NCBI GenBank assembly: GCA_028753945.1
Contig: JAPNXP010000002.1
Location: 2,046,001 to 2,110,000 of the forward strand
DNA length: 64,000 nt
Origin: Hexactinellida sp. DTS-2022
Taxonomy: Eukaryota > Porifera > Hexactinellida
Direction: 5' to 3'
A model generated the notes under the pieces. That model searched no databases and was not told where the DNA came from. It saw only the letters and a program-made list of their open reading frames with translations. Positions 11,409 through 22,325 of this stretch are shown piece by piece (position 1 is the first letter of the stretch; every line of letters begins with the position of its first letter). The position numbers and the translations under genes were made by a program.

Positions 11409-11587
11409 AGCAGGGGGGGGGCAGGGGGGGCTCAAGCCCCCCCTTGAATTTAATGTGCCCCCTCTGAGGGGGGCACATAAAAAACATAGATCAATGTTTG
11501 GCGGAGATTGAATTAAATGTGTGCCCTTCCTAATATTTTTCAGCCCCCCTGTGCCCCCGCAGAGCTGGAATCCTGGCGCCGCCACTG
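11409..11587 (-). mobile_element. hAT-like element end, G/C-tract type
   Basis: The right end GAATCCTGGCGCCGCCACTG is a typical hAT miniature-element terminus when read on the minus strand (CAGTGGCGGCGCCAGG). It is followed inward by C-rich tracts and, at 11425-11446, an inverted G-run/C-run pair. The left limit is uncertain and no matching 8-bp duplication was found. Confidence 0.45.
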
Positions 11588-11599
11588 TACACGTAGCTT

Positions 11600-12400
11600 C
11601 TCACCAAATATCGACATACATTCTTACCACCCATGAAGAATACTCCTTTAATATAATCCTGAAAAGCTGACCAGCGTGATTTTAGCTGAAGTTTTCGGAA
11701 TTTATTGACAGTTAAACTCGAATTTTCTGGCTCTATATAATTATCACTCCATCATCCCCGAAATTTCATCTCTTAGTTTAAGTTTGCTGCTGTGCCTAGA
11801 TGAGTTGCAAGCTTCTGTCCATCGCTTTAAGGTCGTCAAGGGTTCAGTAAATAGTTCTTACAACATTTGGATTTTCGCATTTCATTGACTTATTACTTAC
11901 CATGTTTTTAAGAAATTGAGGAAAATGTTAGGGAGGTAAATTTTCCTAAACCTATGATCTCTCTATCGATTCATTAAACGTCTCTAGAGCATTGTTAGTA
12001 ATGGGTTTCTCCATGCAATAACCATGATACCAATTTGGAATCGTCTTTAGAATTACTCAAGAATTTAGATGATACGCAGTGTAAACTTTCCTATTTCTCA
12101 AAAATAAATTCCTTAAGTACATAAATTCTTTTTCAGATAATGCAAGTGCATATACTGGATATTTTTTAAAATCTTTACCATATTATATTTTTCTCTAACA
12201 AGATGTATATGCTTGTCTACAGCTGTGATCATGCGAAACCACATCACTCTTATTGGATCTTACTTGAAACCGCATGTTATAGCTTGATAACCATCAACCA
12301 CAAGGAATTTAGTCATGCATTGGGAACCAAATAATTGATCGACACTTTGTTGGGAGATTTAAAAAATGATCGAAGAATTTTAGTAGATTCGCTATAGCAT
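11600..12400 (-). pseudogene. MULE-like transposase relic
   Basis: On the minus strand a block around 12305-12185 reads VDGYQAITCGFK, a stop, then RVMWFRM and AVDKHIHLV. This resembles the second-Asp region and the following Cys/His region of MULE transposases (usually GDA-type, then MCW-H). Weaker matching text continues to about 11640. Stops and frame changes are frequent. The assignment rests on this one block, so another transposase family remains possible. Confidence 0.4.
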
Positions 12401-13439
12401 ATTCCAAAACCTATTTGATGAAATGCCTATTCACTGCTGTTATTCTACACAACAAAACCTGGATAACCGATCCAGATAAGCCTAAGTACTATCAATATGA
12501 ATAAATTCACTGTAATCCGCAAAGAAGAGGAAATAGCGTGCTGACAAATAATCAGAAATATTTTTCACCACAATCCTATCCTATCACAAACATCCTGTGT
12601 CTCTCTACGTTAGGGAGCAGTTGACCACTCTCTTCACATCAAATAACTGATGAACCAATATTAATTGAAGGACTAACAAATTATAATTTAATGTAGGATG
12701 AAAGGAAGTTGTACAATTGTTGAAGAGTTGGTAATGATAATTGTTTTTCGTTTATACCCATAATAAGGGTGTCCGACTTTGTAAGTCCGGAATCAAATAA
12801 TCCAGACAAAAATATTTTGTCTGTAGGGTATTTCTTGGTGATATAAAACCATATTATAATCGAAAATAGTTTTTTATGTAGTAAAACCCGTTTGGACAAA
12901 ATCAAATTTAGAAATATGGTTTGCTGTGCTGCATTGAATGACATGCCATAATTTAAGTCCAGGTGTGCTGTCACTCAGTAGATAGTCTGCCGATGTTACT
13001 AGTCTCCTCTTTCTGCCATTGTAACTAGTCTCCTATTTTAATAATCATTTTGAATAAATTAGCAGTGTATTTATATCATTTCCACATATTCAGTTATGAC
13101 TATTAAAATAATTAATTGAAAGAAAAATTGGTGGGGCAACGTGGAAATTCTAGTAATTGGGATACCCGAAAATAGCAGGATCATCTATGTGTGAAAATAC
13201 CATATTTAAACATCAAGGGAATGAAAAGTTTTAATATGAGAGGACTAATTTTACTAATATGTAACCTCTGTCCGGCTATATTTACTAGTTCCTCATGAAC
13301 ATGCACACAGTTAATAAAATATTGGCTTTATACTAGTGTAATAGTGGGGCAGCATAACAGTAATAATCGCGTGAATTATTCAATTTTAGATACAAGCAGG
13401 AAAATTGGCACAGACATAGATAAATAGATTCTAAAAGAT
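12401..13439. other. Intronic sequence
   Basis: The minus-strand 97-codon open frame at 12681-12974 has no family motif and is not called as a gene. Confidence 0.45.
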
Positions 13440-13640
13440 ATGGATATATATGGAGGCATCACGAAATTTAGTATTTTAAAGATGGCGGCCACAAATTGTC
13501 GGAAAAGTCAGACAACAGCCCGCTAACGCGAATGCTTGTTAAATGACCTCGTAGAGTGTTTATGTATATACGCATAGTTATTCTCAAATGATTGTGCGGT
13601 GAAGAAAGAGGGTCACTCGATAGGGTATAAACAATATTTG
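13440..13640 (-). repeat. Left arm of a dispersed inverted repeat
   Basis: This stretch (GGTCACTCGATAGGG, AAAGATGGCGGCCACAAATT, CTCGTAGAGTGTTTATGTAT) recurs in opposite orientation at 15495-15745, with a few percent to moderate divergence. Confidence 0.7.
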
Positions 13641-13802
13641 ATAATGGAATGTGTCACATTACAGCGTTGTCAAAGAATTCCCTCCTTAACATGGTCATGT
13701 GATCCTAAAAATACTGAACATTTTATGCTAGAATATCAGCATAAAAATTGAATAAACTTCAATTGACAGAGTTAATTCCATTTTGTATACATATATGTAC
13801 TA

Positions 13803-14284
13803 CAGTATAACTCGATTAGTACATACTGGGTTACTACGTACTTCGGCTTAGTAGGAAAATTTTGTAAACCAATTTAGTAAATTTATATGTATCTAATTAT
13901 AATGTAAGGCCAGTTAGACGTACACTTGGATAATACGTAGAAATTTTCTCTCTGAGGGGGTATATGCTTACCGAATTCTATGTACTTATGTATACAATAT
14001 ACTACACGCACTTCTATATACATTTATTGAATTACTGCAATTTGCTTTTTTTGATAATCTTATACAATATTTCCTTTACCTACATACTGTATAAATCATA
14101 TAATTACTTTTCGTGCCTCCTATTTCGGCTAGTTTTCCTTAGTCTATTTGCACATTCATAATGACAAATTGGTATCAACCGGTGTCATTTGTATTGAAGA
14201 TTCTTCTAAGGGTCCAAAAAGTGTGTTCATAGTAACTGAAAATTCGCATTATCCGTGTTGGTACTTAAGAGGTTCTTTTTACTG
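13803..14284. mobile_element. Tigger-like miniature element, CAGTATAACTCG type
   Basis: The left end CAGTATAACTCGATTAGTAC and the right end (complement of CAGTAAAAAGAACCTCTTAA) are imperfect inverted repeats. They lie between TA dinucleotides (13801-13802 and 14285-14286), as in pogo/Tigger elements. It is 482 bp. The 65-codon frame inside is not a recognisable gene. Confidence 0.6.
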
Positions 14285-14436
14285 TATATTTCAATATTTG
14301 AAATAAATTAGGATTTATTTAGTTTAAGCGCTCAAAAATATTTTAAGTGAGAACATTCAGGGGGTAAGGAATCTAAATAAACTATTGATGAATATTCTTC
14401 TAAATAATGACTTAGAAGAGTTTATAACTGCAACTA

Positions 14437-14696
14437 CCGTATTTATTCGAATAGTAGCCTCTATTCGAATAATCGCCTACCTCCAATAATCGCCCCCCTA
14501 AAGTAGCAAATAAAAATTTATTACTGCTACCCGGAGTAAACATTTACACCTAATATAACTCACAATACGATTATCAACGGATTATCATAATTAAATTGTA
14601 ATAAAATGTGATATTCTAGTAAATTGCACAAAATTATTGGTCGAAAAATGGACTAAAAAACAATAATCGCCTAGGCTACTATTCGAATAAATACGG
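14437..14696. mobile_element. Palindromic miniature element, CCGTATTTATTCG type
   Basis: This 260-bp element has inverted ends CCGTATTTATTCGAATAGTA on both sides and flanking TA. It is an uninterrupted copy of the element at 50237-50826, which carries a 325-bp insertion. Its class is undetermined; a TA-target Tc1/mariner or pogo-type miniature element is likely. Confidence 0.75.
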
Positions 14697-14764
14697 TATT
14701 TAATAATCGATGATCACTGGGTAACTCGAATGGCAGGGTCGTATAAATAGCCATTCACACGGAG

Positions 14765-14948
14765 CAGTGTTAGTAACAGCTATTTGTAAATACGCTCCTA
14801 ATCCTGGTTTGATGCAATTTGCATACGCCTAAATCATAAATTAATGTTACGGTATAGGAGAAGATTCCAAATTTTAACGTTACTAATTAAAAAAGTCCAA
14901 AGAATCATTCTCCAAAAGGAGCATCTCGCGCGTCTGGATAAATCCTTG
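14765..14948 (+). mobile_element. CAGTG...CCTTG miniature element, copy 3
   Basis: It starts CAGTGTTAGTAACAGCTATT and ends TCTGGATAAATCCTTG. The 8-bp flanks (ACACGGAG and ACCTGAAG) match at 5 of 8 positions, consistent with a decayed duplication. Confidence 0.65.
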
Positions 14949-15091
14949 ACCTGAAGGATGCAGTCCACAATCGGTCCTCAATTTACAATTTTCTTTTCTA
15001 ATAGTATAAGAGCCAAGATTTTCAGGAATTAGATACATAGTATTGATATCCATTAAAATATGGATAAGATCTTTACATGCATGCATATAGA

Positions 15092-15275
15092 TAGTAGAAC
15101 CTCGTTAATACGAGCACCAACGGACGGTAAAATTTGTTCGCTTCATCCGGAGTTCGTCATAACCGGAGTAATAGCCAATGAATAGCCATTGTAGGGACCT
15201 GATTCTGTGGAACTGTTTGTTCGTCTTATCCGAAGAACACGTATTAAACGTGTTCGTACTAACGAGGTTGTACTG
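15092..15275. mobile_element. Tigger-like miniature element, AGTAGAACCTCG type
   Basis: The ends AGTAGAACCTCGTTAATACG and its imperfect complement (AACGAGGTTGTACTG, then TA) match the 100-bp element at 46229. It is about 184 bp with no genes. Confidence 0.65.
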
Positions 15276-15327
15276 TAAAATGGATATATCCGCTGAATAC
15301 AAGATAGGTATTGGTGTAAATTTATTA

Positions 15328-15440
15328 CAGTCGACTTCGTTTAATAGAGCCACCGGTTAATATATTTCTCCGCTTAATCGGGTCAAGTTTTCACAGGATT
15401 TAGAGGACGGAATGACATTTTGGCTTAAAATCGAACTAGG
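15328..15440 (+). mobile_element. Tigger-like fragment, CAGTCGACTCCG type
   Basis: It begins CAGTCGACTTCGTTTAATAG after TA and follows the complete copy at 26380-26543 (reverse orientation) for about 110 bp. The other end is lost. Confidence 0.55.
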
Positions 15441-15477
15441 TTAGTATGTCCCCCATCGGGACAGAAATATGTACGTA

Positions 15478-15745
15478 TTATCCAAGTGTATTATCCAAGT
15501 CCCTATTGAGTGACCCTCATTATCCAAGTCCCTATCGAGTGACCCTCATTATCCAAGTCCCTATCGAGTGACCCTCATTCTTCACCGCACAATAATTTGA
15601 TAAAAACTATTCGTATATAACACTCTACGAGGTCATTTTAACAAGTATTCGCGAGAGCAGGCTGTTGTCCGACTTTTTCCGACAATTTTTGGCAGCCATC
15701 TTGAAAATACTAAATTTCGTGATGCATTCATATCCATATCTTTTT
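15478..15745 (+). repeat. Right arm of the dispersed inverted repeat, with 29-bp tandem
   Basis: Three copies of a 29-bp unit (ATTATCCAAGTCCCTATCGA plus GTGACCCTC) span 15480-15572. The sequence then mirrors 13640-13440 up to about 15745. The single-copy arm at 13440 shows that the tandem arose in this copy. The open frame at 15665-15871 is part of this repeat and is not called as a gene. Confidence 0.65.
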
Positions 15746-16559
15746 ATAGTATATTTATCTATGTATGTGTCAATTTTCATGCTTGTATCAAAAATTGATA
15801 TAAATCTTATAGATATGCTGCCCTACTATAAAGTACTGCTCACATTGGCAATTGAATTAGGGGTATCTTAATTAAGTAATTGAATACTAGTATTCTTATT
15901 GCTGTTGGACTTAGTGATAGCATAACGCCTCAAGTATAGAATTGAAAAAGAAAAATAATCCCACACTCAGTCGGTATTTTATAAAATTTGGATGATGATA
16001 GACGTAATTGGTTTAGGTGATCTTACCTAAACTCCACGTGTTTTCTTCTTGAATCAACTTCTTGGCATCATCCTGATTATTGAAATTTTCTTCATGATAC
16101 AGTCCATTGACTGCCTCTAGATATTTTAGCACTAGAAATATCTGCATTATCAGTGGAATAATCCAACACGAAATCTCTCAGGGTCTTCAATATTGGCCAT
16201 ATATGAAGAAATCAAACACTTCTAAGGCTAAGTAGTAGCATGAAAAGTGGTATAATTAATAATACGTACTAATTCCTACAGAACAAACTCGATCAGTGAC
16301 TCAATAATTCGTATTTCAAACTGAATCGCGGTTGTAGTGTATCTCAGTACTAATATAATAATATAGTAACTGATTATGATATTGATATTTTTATAAATAT
16401 AAAAGGGTTAGTTTTTCCTCTAGCCAATTTCTAGTGAATCCAAAAGGAATAATGCTTTTAGAAGCTGTTAGTTCTTTCGTGAAAAAATTTACGATTTTCC
16501 ATGGGAACTTATTGTGCCAATTGACTTGGAAATATGTGCCAATTTTCGATTGCCTGCCT
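15746..16559. other. Intronic sequence
   Basis: I see no supported gene in this stretch. Confidence 0.4.
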
Positions 16560-16830
16560 TATTGCACAGGAGTTAGTTGTAAGGACAGTGCATCCATTTA
16601 AATTTCAGAAATCTTCTCAATATCTGAGAGTAACTTGATAGTATCATAAACACTGGAGAGCCGAGAACGCTGTTGTTGTAAGGAAAGATCAAAAAGATTT
16701 TTCCTATGGTGTACAGGAATAGTTGGGAGATTAGCAACATCCAAGGGAAGAAAAGGACGCCCCATCTTCTCATCCAAATCCTAGAAGGGTTCAGGAATCC
16801 ACCAAACACCATCTGAGGATTCCAAGGACC
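16560..16830 (-). pseudogene. Unrecognised coding relic
   Basis: One minus-strand frame reads through RPFLPLDVANLPTIPVHHRK and QQQRSRLSSVYDTIKLLSD with a few stops. This looks like former coding sequence rather than noise, but I cannot name the family. It could be part of a transposon polyprotein. Confidence 0.25.
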
Positions 16831-17115
16831 TCTTTGCCAGATTTAGTGCCAACACGGTTTGCTATTAAGTGAACTCTACTGTACTTATTTATGTGTGGTT
16901 AATTATCTCGTTGACGTTTTTTCTGGGTTTTTTTCCGGGGACTTCAAAAGCATTTGAGATAAATTTTCTGGAAATTTGGAACAGAAAATTTGAAAGCAAA
17001 TTTAGACATAAATATCCTAATATAGTAAAGATAATAGCTCATAAGTTTAGAGTATAACAAAGTATATGGAAGATCAAGTTAAACTGATCGGAAATTACTG
17101 AAAGTGCATCACGAA

Positions 17116-17296
17116 CAAGGGATTGACCAGGAGCGAGAGACGCTCCGTTTGGAGCATGAATTTTCGTAAAATTTAATTAGGAGTGCGAAATTTTGGAATT
17201 CTCGCCTATACCGTTACATACTTGTGATTTAGGCGTATTAAAATTGGATCATAACACGATTAGGAACGTATTTACAAATGGCTGTATAATACACTG
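17116..17296 (-). mobile_element. CAGTG...CCTTG miniature element, copy 4
   Basis: In reverse orientation it starts CAGTGTATTATACAGCCATT and ends CCAATCCCTTG-type. The flanks ATCACGAA and GTAACGAA match at 6 of 8 positions, supporting an 8-bp target duplication for the family. Confidence 0.7.
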
Positions 17297-17689
17297 GTAA
17301 CGAATTGTTACAATCGAAACTAACAAATCAACGAAAGCGGAAATCAGAAGTAAATCTAAGCATATTTGATGCAATGTTTATAATATTCAGGGGAGTTATT
17401 CACTAAACTTCATAAACTTAACCCAAACTTAAATTTTAACTTGGATATATATATATATATATCTATACCATTAAAACACATACCTCTGTCCAGAAAGTGT
17501 CCCTCAATCTCACAACTAGGGACACATTTTAAAAGCTAAGCTTTTTTTACAACACAATTTAGGTAAAAAAAAGCTCAATTCCCTATAAGGAAATCCACCA
17601 TAAAAGTGTGTTTTTATGGAGTATTTTAGGGACATATGTCCCTAAATCCGAGATTCAGGGACATATTCTAACGGTGTATATATATACTA

Positions 17690-17865
17690 CAGTTGAAACC
17701 GGATATTTTTAACACCGGATATTTTTAACAATCGGTTATATTTAACACATTTTCTTGTAAATAATTAATTATTGTTGTTGTTGTAAAATCGGGGATTTTT
17801 AACAATCGGATATTTTTAACAAATTTTCGTGAAAAGAATGTGTTAAAAATATCCGGTTTCAACTG
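17690..17865. mobile_element. Tigger-like palindromic element, CAGTTGAAACCGG type
   Basis: This 176-bp element has perfect inverted ends (CAGTTGAAACCGGATATTTT) between TA dinucleotides. The subrepeat CGGATATTTTTAACA occurs four to five times inside. The element at 22152 is its nearest relative in the window. Confidence 0.8.
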
Positions 17866-17871
17866 TATATA

Positions 17872-18028
17872 CACAGGCGTAGCACGCGGTTTCGGCAGGT
17901 CCGGCTTTGGCCGGACCACTTTTCTTTTCTTGTACTATATTATATAGGAGGGAATCGAGGGATCCGGCTTTGGCCGGACCACTTTAACAGTTGGGCCGGA
18001 GACTTTTCAGAGCCGTGCGACGCCCCTG
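17872..18028 (+). mobile_element. CAYAGGCGTAGCACGCGG miniature element, copy A
   Basis: This 157-bp element has ends CACAGGCGTAGCACGCGG and the complement of CAGGGGCGTCGCACGGCTC. It is flanked by 5-bp repeats ATATA. It carries two copies of the palindrome GTCCGGCTTTGGCCGGACCA. A reverse copy lies at 21992-22137, flanked by ATCTA on both sides. Confidence 0.65.
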
Positions 18029-18719
18029 ATATAGTATATAGTACAGTCAACTCCCGTTATAACGAAGTCGGATATAACGAAATACCTGCATATAACGAAG
18101 TCATTCAATAGTCCGGAAATCCTTCTATCTTATTGCATTATTAAAACTTCGGTTACAACGAAATGGATATAACGAAATTTCGCTTATAACGAAGTTTTTT
18201 AAATCCCATATAGATGTTGCAGCGTGTATGCAAGATTAGTGCGCATGCATGCACGCTAGTGTGCATCCATGAACACTAAGTTTCTAGCCTGCATGCGTGC
18301 ACACTAGCGTATATGCACGAAAATCACTATTTTCATATTCGTGCATATACACTAGCGTATACACACGATAAAGTGTTCTCTTTTGCTAATGGTTGTCTAA
18401 TTAACATTTGTTCTAGTTCCATCTTTGATCTTTCACCAATGTCTAGTTTGAATTTTCACATTTTTTCTCGTTCGCTCCTCAGTTATACAATCCAACACGT
18501 ATTACTCAACAATTTTTGAAATCGAATTGCTGTATATTGCTATATATAGTTGAGATATATAGTATACAATTTAATTAATTAATTACGTATACTTTACTAG
18601 CCAACAGGTTTCAATTACTATTTATAATATGAGTATTATTTGAGCCAACGAGATAACCTTTTAATGTAGCTGAAACCAGCTACCCTTAAGAATTATTGAG
18701 CTATTAATTAACTAATACA

Positions 18720-18815
18720 GTCAAAATCGGGTTTTTTTGCCACGGGTTTTTTTTGCTTATTGGGTTTTTTTGCCTCCTTTTGTCGTGCATTTTGGGGGGC
18801 AAAAAAACCCGATTT
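18720..18815. mobile_element. Tigger-like element, CAGTCGAAATCGGG type, truncated
   Basis: It starts CAGTCAAAATCGGGTTTTTT after TA and ends AAAACCCGATTTCGA, with the final CTGTA lost. It shares the CGGGTTTTTTTGCC subrepeat style with 30117-30732. Confidence 0.65.
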
Positions 18816-19123
18816 CGAAAATGTAATTAATAACTAATAAAGTAATGAGAATAACTTCATTAAATAAAATTAACATACTTTCCAAAACAAATTACATTAT
18901 TGCATTATTAACGAATCACAACCCAAAATGAAGTACTAGTTATAAATGGTAACTTGAGGAAAGTACGCCGCGAAATGGTCCATAATTTTAGGCGCGCCTG
19001 TACCAACGATGCAGAAAATATAATATGAGTTAGTAAATATCCTCTCTCAAATAACAACACACTGAAATGAACGACTTAGTTGTGAGTAATTTACAAGAAT
19101 AAGGTTAACTTATTTATCATTTA

Positions 19124-19290
19124 CAGTCAACTCCCGTTATAACGAAGTGCTCGGGACCGTAGTTTCATTTCGTTATAAGCGGAGTTTGTTATAACCGGAG
19201 TTCGTCATAAGCGGAATTTCGTTATATCCATTTCGTTGTAACCGAAGTTTTATTAATGTAGTAAGATAGAAGGATTTCCGGACCATTGAA
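19124..19290 (-). mobile_element. Tigger-like element fragment, CAGTCAACTCCCG type
   Basis: It begins with the same terminus as 18044 and 33358, is internally shortened and loses its other end near 19290. It lies within the foldback element 18215-19513. Confidence 0.65.
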
Positions 19291-19779
19291 GGCTCGTAGA
19301 ATTAATAAATACAAATTATTTCTATTAACATACAACCATTAGCAAAAGAGAACACTTTATCGTGTGTATACGCTAGTGTATATGCACGAATATAAAAATA
19401 GCGATTTTCGTGCATATACGCTAGTGTGCATGCATGCAGGCTAGAAACTTAGTGTGCATGCATGCACACTAGCGTGCATGCATGCGCACTAATCTTGCGT
19501 ACACGCTGCAACATAGCCTCTAAACTATTGATTTTACTCCGGTTATTTTGAACTCCGGTTATAACGAAATCTGCATATAACGAACTCCGGTAATAACGAA
19601 ATCAGTTTATATAAAACTCCGGTTACAACGAAATTCAACCTGTAATGAACTCTTTTAAGATCGAACTCCGCTTATAACGAACTCCGCTTATAACGAACTC
19701 CGGTTATAACAAACTCTGCTTATAACGAAATGAAACCACGGTCCCGAACACTTCGTGATAACGGGAGTTGACTTTATAT

Positions 19780-19990
19780 ATATATATATATTTGTATGTA
19801 TGTTACGAGTTGATTGAAGAAACTGGACGGTATCCAAATGTGATTTTTTGGCATATAGGGGTAACTTTTTCCACCCGCCAACAAGTTGAGGTTTCCACTC
19901 AACATTTATCACACCTCGACAAGTTATGACGTCATTCTCACATTTCAAAAACCCTGAAAATTCACCTAATTCGCTCCCTCTAAGCCAGAA
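19780..19990 (-). repeat. Dispersed repeat 'CAACTTGTTGGCGGGTG', copy 1
   Basis: About 210 bp are shared with 29823-30040 (opposite strand) and 45060-45300 (same strand). The shared text includes GGCATATAGGGGTAACTTTT and AAGTTATGACGTCATTCTCA. One edge joins the GAAAATTCAC..CCCTCTAAG block also seen at 2833. The minus-strand open frame here is repeat sequence. Confidence 0.7.
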
Positions 19991-20314
19991 TAATCTGAAA
20001 ATTTAATATAACACCTACATAATATAAGGCCATGGCACAGTATGTGAGATTTGGACTAAGGATATGTCACCAGGCCGACCTAAAATTGAACGTGGATCTA
20101 ATGTAATATATTTTTGTTGAAATGTCTTGTTATGGGTTTATAAAAAAAGCTTGTTAGTTACCTTTTTGAGTAACCATAATGTGCAAAATAATTTCTATCA
20201 ATGTCTTCGCATTATGTCTACTGTCACATTTTTATATTGTTCACTATATACGAGTGTAGTTACTATCGCTTTATTTACGCACATATTCCCTACCATATCC
20301 TACAATTTATTTAC

Positions 20315-21527
20315 GGGAAAATTCCAAAAATACTCCACTTTTTTCAAAAATTCCAAATATACTCAACAATACTCAACTAATTTTTAAATATACTCAAGTT
20401 TTTCCAAATATAATTAAGTTTTATTGGATTATTCCAAATATACACAAGTTTTATTGGAATATTCCAAATATACTCAAGTTTTATTGGAATATTCCAAATA
20501 TACTCAAGTTTTATTGGACTATTGAAACTAGTATGGAGATCCCAAACACAAATGTTTATTAGTACAAGCTGCTCGTCTGCTCTACGCGCGTCCTTACAAC
20601 TTGTGCTCGGGCCTGCGGCCCTCGCTTGTACTTCAAGCATGTTCCTTTTCAAATTAAATGTCGTTCTTGATGAGTGACCCCTATTAGTCCATTTATATCC
20701 GTGGATCCTAGCTACAGGTTTATATAGAGTAAATGATTTGGACATTTATGCTAATTTGAACAGATAATTTTCTAGATATTAAAGCTCGTCCGTGTATAAT
20801 AATATACAAACTCCAAATATAATATTAAATATCACTAAGAAACTGTACCAGTGGAACCCTAATTTTGGGATGTGGAGAAGTTATTGAATTGATTGATAAT
20901 AATTTGATATCAAATAACACAATGGATTGTTAGAAATGTATGGCTAGACAGACAGAACACAAATAACTGATTAAATGCCTTAACTTCCTCTCGACCAATT
21001 ATATTACTGTCTCAGTATTCCATAATGCACACTTAACATTTGACAGACACTAAAGCATTCAATTATACTAATTGAATGCTAGCTTCTAATCCATACTGGA
21101 ACAACCTTCGAATTTAATTGGCTAAAGGTTTCGACACCTTTTGTGATGGAAGATGTGAATATTTTTTTAGATATTGAACTTGTTTGCACATACAGTATTC
21201 CCTACCCCCCTTGCCAAATTTCAAGTCTGTAGCTTCTACCAGTTCCTCAATCAATTCTGAACAAACAAACAAACAAACAAACACAAAAAAATTGTGATTT
21301 AATATATAAAATAGACCAAATATAGCCTTTCTAAACTTGAGTAGATCTGTGAATTTACTGAAAAGTTGAGTAGATTTGGAATTTATTGAAAAACCTTGAG
21401 CAGAAATGGAATTATTTTTAAAAACTTGAGTAGATTCGGAAATATCTAGTTTTATATTTGAGTGTCAGTAAAAAGTTGAGTATATTTGGAATTTTTTAAA
21501 AAAGTTGAGTATTTTTGGAATTTTCCC
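20315..21527. mobile_element. MULE-like foldback element with 10-bp target duplication
   Basis: The ends GGGAAAATTCCAAAAATACT and complement are flanked by perfect 10-bp repeats ATTTATTTAC (20305-20314 and 21528-21537). Both arms consist of about 30-bp repeats (ATTCCAAATATACTCAAGTT) in opposite orientation. A 9-11-bp duplication and a GGGA-type start fit Mutator-like elements. The 122-codon minus-strand frame at 20377-20745 is arm repeat and not a gene. A (CAAA)n tract lies at 21261-21284. Confidence 0.75.
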
Positions 21528-21991
21528 ATTTATTTACTGTCAATGTTACAAAATACAAATATAATGTTTTTTGAAGATATTTTGATTAATCCATTACTCT
21601 TGCTTGTAGTTTATTATTCTCTTGCCAACTTATTAGCTAATCAATATATTATGCCTAACAAATGTTCAGTTCCGGGTTGTACAAGCAATTACAGATTTGT
21701 CCATGTTCCTAGTCCACCTCATGTTCCTGTATTTATGTTGCAGTGTATATGCACTCTTGGTGTACATACATGTACACCAGTGCACATGCATGTACACTGA
21801 TAAGTTGGTGTACATGCATGTACACTTATAAGTTGGTGTACATGCATGCACACCGGTGTATATGCACTTTATGAACTATATTGGCTACAAGTGTATATAC
21901 ATCAGTGTATACGAACTTTTATCCATTTTTTATGTCAATGGGTGCTTATGAATTTAAACTAGTATATTGTGAATTCCTGTGTATCTATCTA

Positions 21992-22137
21992 CACGGGCGT
22001 CGCACGGCTCTAAAAACTCTCCGGTCAAACAGTTAAAGTGGTCCGGCCAAAACCGGACCCTGCTATATAATATAGTAGAATAAATGAAAAGTGGTCCGGC
22101 CATGGCCGGACCTGCCGGACCGCGTGCTACGCCTATG
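21992..22137 (-). mobile_element. CAYAGGCGTAGCACGCGG miniature element, copy B
   Basis: This 146-bp reverse copy of 17872-18028 is flanked by ATCTA on both sides. It carries the GTCCGGCCATGGCCGGAC palindrome and a near-copy. Confidence 0.65.
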
Positions 22138-22151
22138 ATCTAGTGATGATT

Positions 22152-22325
22152 CAGTCGAAACAGGTTTTTCTAATGCCAGTTTTTTGTAACTAATCGTTTT
22201 CTATTTATTCTAAATGTGTAAGAAATTCCAATTTTGTTTTATCTTCAATCGGTTTATTCTAACTATCGGATTTTTCTTACTTTATTTCCATAAATGAATT
22301 GTTTAGAATAAACCAGTTTCGACTG
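22152..22325. mobile_element. Tigger-like element, CAGTCGAAACAGG type
   Basis: This 174-bp element has inverted ends CAGTCGAAACAGGTTTTTCT and complement, followed by TA on the right; the left flank TT is probably a mutated TA. It is related to 17690-17865. Confidence 0.7.

Larger units (their letters stand above)
18215..19513. mobile_element. TGTTGCAG foldback element (Ginger-like), copy 1
   Basis: The ends TGTTGCAGCGTGTATGCAAG and its complement extend into inverted arms of about 180 bp with repeated palindromes such as GTGCATGCATGCAC. The flanking tetramers are TAGA and TAGC; the empty site at 33358-33753 has TAGT, so a 4-bp duplication is inferred. It contains two Tigger-like fragments (18720 and 19124) and no transposase. 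The 68-codon frame at 18313 is arm sequence. Confidence 0.75.
18044..19774. mobile_element. Tigger-like element, CAGTCAACTCCCG type, split by insertion
   Basis: The two parts, 18044-18214 and 19514-19774, together match the uninterrupted 396-bp copy at 33358-33753. It is built of many TTATAACGAACTCCG-like subrepeats. The right terminus has lost the final G of ACTG. A 1.3-kb TGTTGCAG element is inserted at the TAGT of the target. Confidence 0.8.

Noticed and set aside
20377..20745. Minus-strand 122-codon frame with repeated IKLEYIWN
   Set aside because: It is the tandem arm of the MULE-like foldback, with no start context or conserved domain.
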